A stretch of 64,000 nucleotides of DNA from Meiothermus sp. (GTDB lineage: Bacteria > Deinococcota > Deinococci > Deinococcales > Thermaceae), in assembly GCF_026004115.1 (NCBI RefSeq), contig NZ_BPIM01000001.1:558001-622000 (forward strand), given 5' to 3'. The position numbers were made by a program, and so were the translations under genes. Under the pieces are notes generated by a model. The model did not search any database. It was not told where the DNA came from and worked only from the letters and a program-made list of their open reading frames with translations. Shown in pieces: positions 1 through 6,763 of the stretch (position 1 is its first letter; each line of letters begins with the position of its first letter).

Positions 1-548
1 CGGTCATCAACGCTGGGGATGGCTGGCGAGCCCACCCCACCCAGGCCCTGCTGGACGCTTTTACTCTGCGGGAGAAGCTGGGCGACCTCGAGGGCAAAAA
101 AATCGCCATTGTGGGCGATATTCTGCACTCCCGCGTAGCCCGCTCCAACGCCGAACTGCTGCCCATGCTAGGGGCCAAGGTGGTGGCCTGTGGCCCGGCC
201 ACCTTGCTCCCCGGCAGCTTGACCGGAACCACCCTCACCACCAACCTGAAGGAGGCCCTGGCCGAGGCTGATGCGGTAATGGCCCTGCGGCTGCAGAAAG
301 AGCGCATGGACAAGGGGCTGCTGCCCTCGCTACCGGAGTACATTGCAGGCTATCAGATTACCGAGGAACGCTTGGGCTGGGCAAGGCCGCAGGCCCCCCT
401 GCTCCACCCCGGCCCCATGAACCGCGATGTGGAGCTCGAGGGCACCCTGGCCGACTCCCCCCGCAGCCTGGTGGAACGGCAGGTAGCCAACGGCCAGGCT
501 GTGCGAATGGCCGTGCTGTACCACGTGCTGGTAGGCAAGAAAAGCTGA
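1..548 (+). CDS. pyrB: Aspartate carbamoyltransferase, C-terminal part (5' end outside window)
   Basis: Catalytic chain of aspartate transcarbamylase, which condenses carbamoyl phosphate with L-aspartate in de novo pyrimidine synthesis (cytosol). The open frame enters at base 3 and reads through the HPTQALLDAF motif of the family, followed by GKKIAIVGD and HSRVARSN, which belong to the aspartate-binding domain. The protein ends VLYHVLVGKKS. The beginning, including the carbamoyl-phosphate site, is missing because the window starts inside the gene. pyrC follows after 66 nt on the same strand, as in the pyr operons of Thermus. The family call is secure. Confidence 0.95.
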   Translation, partial: VINAGDGWRAHPTQALLDAFTLREKLGDLEGKKIAIVGDILHSRVARSNAELLPMLGAKVVACGPATLLPGSLTGTTLTTNLKEALAEADAVMALRLQKERMDKGLLPSLPEYIAGYQITEERLGWARPQAPLLHPGPMNRDVELEGTLADSPRSLVERQVANGQAVRMAVLYHVLVGKKS

Positions 549-614
549 CAGCGCAGAGCACCCTTTGCAATTAACCATTTGCTATCGACTATCAGCACGA
601 CCCAAAGGAGCCAC

Positions 615-1931
615 ATGAAGGGTGAAATCCTGATCAAAAACGCAAAACTGGCGGACGGGCGCGGTGAGCACGGCAGCGCCGACGTCCTGATTGGGGAAGG
701 GCGCATTCTGTCGCTAGCGGGCGGCGATGCCTCAACGGTACTGGACGCAACCGGAAAGGTCTTGTCGCCGGGATTTTTCGACCCCCATGCACACCTGCGC
801 GAGCCAGGACAGGAAGTGAAAGAAGACCTGCAAAGCGGCCTCACGGCGGCAGCCAAGGGAGGCTATACCGATGTGGTCTCGATGCCCAACACCTCGCCCG
901 TGGTAGACAGTGCCGAGATTGTGCGGGCCCTCAAGGAAAAAGCTGCCCAGATTGGACGTGCCCGGCTCCACCCCGCTGCCGCCCTAACCCAGGGGCAGGA
1001 GGGTAAAATTCTGAGCGAGGCCCGGCTTTTGCGCGAGGCGGGGGCGGTTATGCTTACCGACGACGGGCGCACCAACGAAGACGCTGGGGTGCTGGCCCAG
1101 GGCCTCCAGTACGCCGCTTCGTGGGGGCTTCTGGTCTCGGTGCATGCCGAGGATGCCGGCCTGCGACGCGGCGGGGTCATGCACGAAGGGAAGGTTTCGT
1201 TTCGGCTGGGGCTACCGGGCAACCCGGCCTATGCCGAGAGCGCCCGTATTGCCCGCGACCTGGAGGTGGTGCGCTACGTGATACAGGGGCCGGGGATGGA
1301 GGCCCTGAGGTCGGAAAAAAGCCTGCTGCACATTCAGCACCTGAGCACCCGGCGCGGCCTCGAGCTGATTCGCCAGGGCAAGCAAGACGGCCTGCCCATC
1401 AGCACGGAGGTCGGGCCACATCACCTGACGCTAACCGATGAACATCTGGAAAGCCTCAACCCCATCTACAAAGTAGCCCCACCTTTGCGCACCCAGGCCG
1501 ATCTGGAGGCCCTGGTGGAAGGGCTTCTGGACGGCAGCATTGACTGCGTCGGCACCGACCACGCCCCCCACACACAAGACGAAAAAGAGCTGGATCTGCT
1601 GCGGGCCCCTTTTGGCATTCCCAACCTCGAGGTAGCCTGGCCGCTTCTGTACACCGAGCTGGTGCTCAAGCGCGGGTTTCCGCTGCCCATCTTGATAGAA
1701 CGCTTTACCGACGGCCCCAGGCGGGTACTGGGGTTTTCCCCCATTCACCTGACCGAGGGGGCCGAGGCCAGCCTGGTGCTGTGGCAGCCCAACAACCCAC
1801 GCCCGGTGGAGCCTTCTGCCTTTGCCTCTAAGGCCAAATATAGTCCATGGGAGGGCTGGACGTTGCAGGGCTGGCCGGTGCTTACCCTGGTCGAGGGCCG
1901 AAGGGTGTTTGCTTCAGAGCTGCCCCTCTAA
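615..1931 (+). CDS. pyrC: Dihydroorotase
   Basis: Zinc amidohydrolase that interconverts carbamoyl aspartate and dihydroorotate, the step after PyrB. The 438-residue length fits class I dihydroorotases. Visible motifs are the metal-binding [10 protein letters not shown] near the N-terminus, SVHAEDAG in the middle, LLHIQHLST, and the catalytic [12 protein letters not shown] segment. An in-frame upstream ATG-less extension to 579 exists, but the ATG at 615 is preceded by AAAGGAG at a good distance and the protein then begins [12 protein letters not shown], the usual start of the family. It lies just downstream of pyrB and is probably co-transcribed with it. Confidence 0.94.
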   Translation: MKGEILIKNAKLADGRGEHGSADVLIGEGRILSLAGGDASTVLDATGKVLSPGFFDPHAHLREPGQEVKEDLQSGLTAAAKGGYTDVVSMPNTSPVVDSAEIVRALKEKAAQIGRARLHPAAALTQGQEGKILSEARLLREAGAVMLTDDGRTNEDAGVLAQGLQYAASWGLLVSVHAEDAGLRRGGVMHEGKVSFRLGLPGNPAYAESARIARDLEVVRYVIQGPGMEALRSEKSLLHIQHLSTRRGLELIRQGKQDGLPISTEVGPHHLTLTDEHLESLNPIYKVAPPLRTQADLEALVEGLLDGSIDCVGTDHAPHTQDEKELDLLRAPFGIPNLEVAWPLLYTELVLKRGFPLPILIERFTDGPRRVLGFSPIHLTEGAEASLVLWQPNNPRPVEPSAFASKAKYSPWEGWTLQGWPVLTLVEGRRVFASELPL

Positions 1932-1966
1932 TGTAATTCTCCAGGCAAGGCTTAAACTCGACAAGT

Positions 1967-2443
1967 ATGCGTCCTGTTGTCATCCTACTTGCGGTCGGCT
2001 TGCTGTTGGGCTGTTCGAAGGCCCCACTAAGCGTTCCCCTGCGCGATTTTGATATAGATGTTGCAGCCATCCAATCGGGCAAAATTGCCTTTGTGAAGCA
2101 AGGCTTTGAAAAACCCCCGGTAGGACTAACCAGGGCCAGCCTGGAGGGCAGCCTGACCTACAAAACGGGTGTTTCCTTTACTTTCTACGCTGCCGATACC
2201 GAGCCCTGCACAACCCAAATCAACGGTCTATATCTTTGCGACCAAAACCCTGCCATTGAGGAAATCGGCATGGCCAACTTCACCTCGAGTCCAACCCAGC
2301 CCCTACTGCTTTCTGGGAACAAGCTCACCAACGGGATCAACACCGGCGATCTCTGGATAGGCATCAAGCTGGAAAGCGGCCTTTTTACCGCTGGAACTCT
2401 TCAGTTTCGCAACATGGTAGCCAAGATAGCTGTTTTACCTTGA
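1967..2443 (+). CDS. Small predicted lipoprotein of unknown function
   Basis: A 158-residue protein with a lipoprotein signal: a hydrophobic N-terminus ending in a lipobox LLLGC, so the mature protein should start at Cys16 and be lipid-anchored. The remainder is rich in beta-prone segments and short polar turns; no family is recognised. A TAAACT box (1953-1958) sits 8 nt before the ATG and no Shine-Dalgarno sequence is present, which suggests a leaderless transcript. It is followed by the response regulator at 2510. Function unknown. Confidence 0.72.
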   Translation: MRPVVILLAVGLLLGCSKAPLSVPLRDFDIDVAAIQSGKIAFVKQGFEKPPVGLTRASLEGSLTYKTGVSFTFYAADTEPCTTQINGLYLCDQNPAIEEIGMANFTSSPTQPLLLSGNKLTNGINTGDLWIGIKLESGLFTAGTLQFRNMVAKIAVLP

Positions 2444-2509
2444 AATCAGTCCAAGTCTTAATAACAAACCAAAACAGCGAATTTAACTCGGTATACTCTG
2501 CTGCGGTAT

Positions 2510-3190
2510 ATGGAACGTATATTGGTCGTGGAAGACGATCCCCAATTGGCGCGTCTGGTCACATCGACCCTCGAGCGCGAGGGCTTCTCCACTTTGCTGG
2601 CCATCAACGGCCTGGATGCTGTGCAGATGGCACCGCAAGCCGACCTGATGGTACTCGACCTGGGTCTACCGGGACTGGGGGGCCTCGAGGTAATACGCGA
2701 GTTGCGTGCGGCCGACTGGAGCCTGCCCATCCTGGTAGCCAGCGCCCAGGGTTCGGAAGACTTGCGCGTGCGGGCCTTGGAGCTCGGCGCCGACGATTAC
2801 CTCACCAAGCCCATGAGCCTGCGGGAGATGGTCGCGCGGGTACGGGCCTTGTTGAGACGCGCGCGACCAGAAGAGGAAGTTTGCGTCGGCGATCTGCGCA
2901 TTGTGCTCAAGCGACGCCAGGCCTACAGGGCCAACCAACTGCTGGATTTATCCCCCACCGAACTCGATTTGCTGCTAACGCTAGCCCAGAACCCCGGCGA
3001 GGTCTGGAGCCGGGAGCGCTTGTTGCAGCGGGTCTGGGGCGCCGAGCGTGGCAGCGCGGTAGATGAGCGGGTCGTGGATAGCTATGTGGCCCTGCTGCGG
3101 CGCAAGCTGGGCGACGACCCCAAAGCCCCGCGCTATGTCGAAACCGTTTTTGGCCAGGGGTACCGGCTGGTGGATAGACCCAAAGGATAG
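2510..3190 (+). CDS. OmpR/PhoB-family response regulator (orphan)
   Basis: A 226-residue two-component response regulator. The receiver domain (about 1-115) has the acidic pair Asp9/Asp10, the phosphoacceptor Asp50 in VLDLGLPG and the conserved Lys100 in YLTKP. The C-terminal winged-helix domain (about 128-222) shows LSPTELDLLLTLAQNPG, the recognition region VDERVVDSYVALLRRKL and the terminal FGQGYRL typical of OmpR/PhoB proteins. No histidine kinase gene is adjacent, so the partner is unknown. A TATACT box at 2492-2497 gives a very short leader. It lies directly upstream of the DUF11 cluster and could regulate it, but that is inference. Confidence 0.9.
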   Translation: MERILVVEDDPQLARLVTSTLEREGFSTLLAINGLDAVQMAPQADLMVLDLGLPGLGGLEVIRELRAADWSLPILVASAQGSEDLRVRALELGADDYLTKPMSLREMVARVRALLRRARPEEEVCVGDLRIVLKRRQAYRANQLLDLSPTELDLLLTLAQNPGEVWSRERLLQRVWGAERGSAVDERVVDSYVALLRRKLGDDPKAPRYVETVFGQGYRLVDRPKG

Positions 3191-3205
3191 ATTTATTTCA
3201 AAAAA

Positions 3206-3355
3206 GCGTTACGTTTGTTTTTGCTTTTCCAAACAAACTTTTGGCCAGTTTTGAAAGGGTTGTGTAAATACCCCCCTGGCGGTATTGTTCATTTGACCGG
3301 GTTCCGGTGGGTTTCTCATCTAAACTTTCTCCTTAGTGGCGTTACGTCTGTTTTT
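3206..3355 (+). promoter_or_regulatory. Intergenic region with a 17-bp direct repeat and an AT-rich hairpin
   Basis: The motif GCGTTACGT(T/C)TGTTTTT occurs at 3206-3222 and again at 3339-3355, 133 bp apart with one mismatch, just before the first DUF11-cluster gene. Between them an 8-bp inverted repeat (GTTTGTTT 3213-3220, AAACAAAC 3231-3238) followed by TTTT could be a weak terminator for the response regulator gene. The repeats look like paired protein-binding sites; the protein is unknown. Confidence 0.4.
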
Positions 3356-3383
3356 AACAGCCGGGACGCCCATTGGAGGAATC

Positions 3384-3896
3384 ATGAGGGTGAAGCAATG
3401 GTGGACGGTGGCTTTAGGGTTGTTGCTGACTTTTGCTCTGGCCCAGACCCGGGGCGATATTCGGCTCGACTTGAAGGCCTACAGGGTTTTGAGCGTGCAA
3501 GAGCAAGGGCGCACGGTGGAGAGACTCGAGGCCGCCCTGGACGCCAAGCCCGGCCAGATCATCGAGTACCAACTCACTGCCCAGAACACCACCGACAACC
3601 CCCTCCGCCTGGTAGCGCTCGTCGTGCCCATTCCTGCCAGCACCGCCTACCAGGCCATGAGCGCCGAGCCTTTCCGGCTGGGCGAAACCTTAGTTATTCC
3701 AGAGTTCAGCTTCGACGGGGGGCGCACCTACGGTAAACCCCCGCTCAAGCGCAAGGTTCGTGTTACAGAAAACGGCAAGGAGGTCGAGAAGGAAGTCGAA
3801 GTGAAACCCGAAGAATACACCCATGCCCGCTGGGTACTCCCCGAGCTGGGCGCAAAGCAGTCCGTCTTGCTCAAACTTCGTACCGTCGTGCGGTAA
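3384..3896 (+). CDS. Exported small protein, first gene of the DUF11 cluster
   Basis: A 170-residue exported protein. The ATG at 3384 is chosen over an upstream in-frame start at 3336 because GGAGG lies 5-9 nt before it and the product then starts with a clean signal peptide ending LAQ. The mature part has the DUF11-like phrase PGQIIEYQLTAQNTTDNPL followed by VPIPAST, as in domains that build stacked beta-sandwiches in surface proteins. Only one domain is present, with a charged segment (KRKVRVTENGKEVEKE) after it. It precedes the 899-residue DUF11 protein by 36 nt, so the two are probably co-transcribed. Likely an envelope component; exact role unknown. Confidence 0.78.
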   Translation: MRVKQWWTVALGLLLTFALAQTRGDIRLDLKAYRVLSVQEQGRTVERLEAALDAKPGQIIEYQLTAQNTTDNPLRLVALVVPIPASTAYQAMSAEPFRLGETLVIPEFSFDGGRTYGKPPLKRKVRVTENGKEVEKEVEVKPEEYTHARWVLPELGAKQSVLLKLRTVVR

Positions 3897-3932
3897 TGCG
3901 CCGCAGCGTAGTGCACAAGGAGGAATCCAGGA

Positions 3933-6632
3933 ATGAACAAACTCTTCGCCCTGTTGGTTGCAGCGCTGGTGCTGTTTGGGGCTGTAATGGCCCAGCAGAC
4001 CCCGGCTGGAACCAACATCTCCAACCAGGCCTCGGCCAGCTATATTGACTCGGCCGGTCAGGCCCGCACCACCACCTCGAACCAGGTCATCACCGTGGTG
4101 CAGCAGGTCTATAGCTTCAGCATCACCCCGGACGGCACCCAGGCCGCCCCAGGCCAGACCCGCAACGCCCTCCCAGGCGCACCCGTCTATTTCAGCTACA
4201 CGGTCAACAATACCGGTAACGGCTCTGATACCATCAACCTGACCACCGTGCAAGATACCGGGGATAACTTCGACCTGGGCAGCACGACCATCTACCTCGA
4301 TGCTAATTGCAACGGCACCATTGACCCCGGCGAGAACACCCCCATCACCAGTGTGAACCTGACCCGCCAGGGAACCCCAGGGGCCAGCGCATGTGTGATT
4401 GTGGCCGGAACCATCCCGGCCTCGGCCACCAACGGCCAGTTTGGCAATCTCAACCTGAGCGGCACCTCGGCCGGCAGCCCCAGCGTGACCGACACCAACA
4501 ACTGGGCCCGGGCTACCGCCACCACCGCCGCCGCCCTCACCGCCACCAAGTCGGCCAGCCCTGCCGGTAGTGTGAGCCCCGGCAGCAGCATCACCTACAC
4601 CATCAGCGGTTCGAATGTGGGCGGTAGTGCGGCCAGCGGCGTGAGCGTGAGCGGTCTTACTGGCACCGGTATTCTTGTTGCAGATGCCATCCCCAACGGC
4701 CTGACCGTATCCACCGCACCCACCGGCAGTGCAGGCGCTGGCACGGTGCAGATCGTCTACTCTACCAACGGAGGCGCGACCTGGAGCACCACCTCGCCGC
4801 TGCCCCTGACCGGCGACACCACCGGAACCAACCGGGTAGGCATGTTCATCAGCGGCAGCGGGGCCTTCTTCCCCCAGACCGCCTCCTACACCTTTAGCTT
4901 CCAGGCCACCGTACCGACTGCCTCGCCCGCCGGAACCGCCTACACAAACAGCGCAACTGTGCAATACAGCAACGGCACGGCCAACCAGACCACCACCTCC
5001 AACACCACTACCAGCACCACCGCCAGCCGCTTTAGCGTGGCCATTGGCGGCACCGGCGCTACAGCGGTGGATGGGGCCGATACCCAGACCCTGGCCTCGG
5101 CCTTCTCGGGTAGCACCATCAGCTTTAGCTCCACTTTGCAAAACACCGGCAATGCCTCGGATAGCTTTACCCTGAGCCTGGGCCCCAGCACCATTGGGGT
5201 CTGCACCCTGTTCCAGTCCGACGGCGTAACACCGCTTTCGGGCCCGGTAGGCCCCCTGGCCGCAAATGCAACCTACCCGGTGGTGGTACGCTGCGCCATC
5301 CCGGCCAGCCAGACTACCGGCGGCAGCGTGACCCTGACCGCCACCTCGGTCAATAACCCCAGCGGTAACGTGGCGACACTCCTGGACGGCGTGGATGCAA
5401 CTACGCTGGCCGTTACCTCGGTGGTCTCGGGCTACGCTGTGGACGCCGCCCACAACACCAACGGCGCCGCGGGCGGCGAAGCCGGCGACCCCACCAACGA
5501 TAGCCGCCCAGGCTACAACCCGGCCGTGAACCCTGGTGGCAGCGCCCTCTTCCCCTTCGAGGTGAGCAACACTGGCCAGAACCCTGATACCTACACCTTC
5601 TCGGCCTCGCTGCCCATGGGCTGGACGGCGGTCTTCTACCCCGATAGCGACTGCAACGGCAGCATGGACACCCCCACCCCCACCCCGGTGAGCGGCACAG
5701 GCCTCCTGAACAATGGCAGCACCACCTGTTACATTGCTGCGGTACAGGTACCTGCCGGTACAGCCCCCGTAGACGCCACCCCTGGCACCAGCGACAACGT
5801 GCAGTTCACCATCACCAGCACCACCCTGGGCAGCGTAAGCGATACCCTCCGCGGTGCGGTAGATGTGAACCTGGTGGCCCAGGTCACCCTGAGCCCCGAC
5901 CGCACCGGAACCCTCACCACCCCCGGTACTCTCACCTATACCCACACCTTGATCAACAACTCCAACCAGAGCGGGGTGTGCAGCATCACAGGGGACGGCG
6001 GCAGCTTTGGCTGGACCTACCAGTACTCGCTGGATGGCAGCACCTGGGCGGCCAGCCTGAGCGGAGTCTCGGTAGCGGCCAACGGCGGCAGCCAGACCTT
6101 GTACGTGCGGGTACTCACCCCCGCCGGACAGCCCATCGGGCGTACCGACGTCAATACCGCGACCGCAACCTGCACGGTAGGCAGCGCCACAGCCAGCGAT
6201 AGTGCCAGCGAGACCACCACCGTGGTTGGCGGCGACCTGCGCCTGACCAAGAGCGGCGTGAGCTATGTGGGCAACACCTCCACTGTGCGCGACCCCAATG
6301 CCGCCACGGCCTTGCCCGGCGACGTGATTGAGTACACCGTGGTGGCTACCAATATCGGGACGGGCAATCTCCAGCAGGTGGTGATTACCGACCCGCTGCC
6401 GTCGTATACCAACTTCGTCAGCGTGAGCGCCACCATCGGCGGCTTCAGCGGCGGTACGGTGCTTTACTCCACCAACGGCACCACCTGGAGTGCTACCGCC
6501 CCGACCACCCTTAGCGCGGGCAGCTCGATCTACGTGGCGGTGGACACCAACGGCGACAACAACATTACTAGCACCGACCTAATGCCGCCTGCGGCCACCA
6601 TCACCCTCTCCTTCCGGGTGCAGGTGCAGTAA
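3933..6632 (+). CDS. Large exported DUF11-repeat surface protein
   Basis: An 899-residue secreted or surface protein. Residues 1-20 form a signal peptide ending VMA; the mature start QQTPAGTNISNQASASY is shared in pattern with the next gene (TPAGTVIRNQALAIV). The rest is a series of beta-sandwich units with the DUF11 theme (YTVNNTGNGSD, YTISGSNVGGSA, DVIEYTVVATNIG), very rich in Thr, Ser, Gly and Asn and poor in Lys. Phrases such as YLDANCNGTIDPGE and DTNGDNNITSTD look like calcium-binding turns. It ends SFRVQVQ, close to the VYRVQIQ end of the broken gene at 18687. A GGAGG box precedes the ATG. Structural envelope role inferred. Confidence 0.85.
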   Translation: MNKLFALLVAALVLFGAVMAQQTPAGTNISNQASASYIDSAGQARTTTSNQVITVVQQVYSFSITPDGTQAAPGQTRNALPGAPVYFSYTVNNTGNGSDTINLTTVQDTGDNFDLGSTTIYLDANCNGTIDPGENTPITSVNLTRQGTPGASACVIVAGTIPASATNGQFGNLNLSGTSAGSPSVTDTNNWARATATTAAALTATKSASPAGSVSPGSSITYTISGSNVGGSAASGVSVSGLTGTGILVADAIPNGLTVSTAPTGSAGAGTVQIVYSTNGGATWSTTSPLPLTGDTTGTNRVGMFISGSGAFFPQTASYTFSFQATVPTASPAGTAYTNSATVQYSNGTANQTTTSNTTTSTTASRFSVAIGGTGATAVDGADTQTLASAFSGSTISFSSTLQNTGNASDSFTLSLGPSTIGVCTLFQSDGVTPLSGPVGPLAANATYPVVVRCAIPASQTTGGSVTLTATSVNNPSGNVATLLDGVDATTLAVTSVVSGYAVDAAHNTNGAAGGEAGDPTNDSRPGYNPAVNPGGSALFPFEVSNTGQNPDTYTFSASLPMGWTAVFYPDSDCNGSMDTPTPTPVSGTGLLNNGSTTCYIAAVQVPAGTAPVDATPGTSDNVQFTITSTTLGSVSDTLRGAVDVNLVAQVTLSPDRTGTLTTPGTLTYTHTLINNSNQSGVCSITGDGGSFGWTYQYSLDGSTWAASLSGVSVAANGGSQTLYVRVLTPAGQPIGRTDVNTATATCTVGSATASDSASETTTVVGGDLRLTKSGVSYVGNTSTVRDPNAATALPGDVIEYTVVATNIGTGNLQQVVITDPLPSYTNFVSVSATIGGFSGGTVLYSTNGTTWSATAPTTLSAGSSIYVAVDTNGDNNITSTDLMPPAATITLSFRVQVQ

Positions 6633-6640
6633 GTCTAGGG

Positions 6641-6664
6641 CCCACTCCCCGGTTGGGGGGTGGG
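6641..6664 (+). other. Strong intercistronic hairpin
   Basis: CCCACTCCCC (6641-6650) pairs with GGGGGGTGGG (6655-6664) around a GGTT loop, 8 nt after the stop codon of the 899-residue protein. No T-run follows, so it is more likely an RNA-stability or partial termination element inside the operon than a full terminator. Confidence 0.5.
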
Positions 6665-6763
6665 CAACCCGTCCATCCACATGTGCGAGAGTTTATGAAC
6701 CCCCATAAAGCTGGCCATGAGCTCTCGCACGACCTTTTCAAAAACATTCAATTGCGCAACTTC

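Noticed and set aside
3690-5945. A 751-codon open frame on the minus strand through the 899-residue DUF11 gene
   Set aside because: It is antisense to a clear exported protein with signal peptide, has a Gly/Ala/Val-rich composition from the GC-rich codon bias, and resembles no family.
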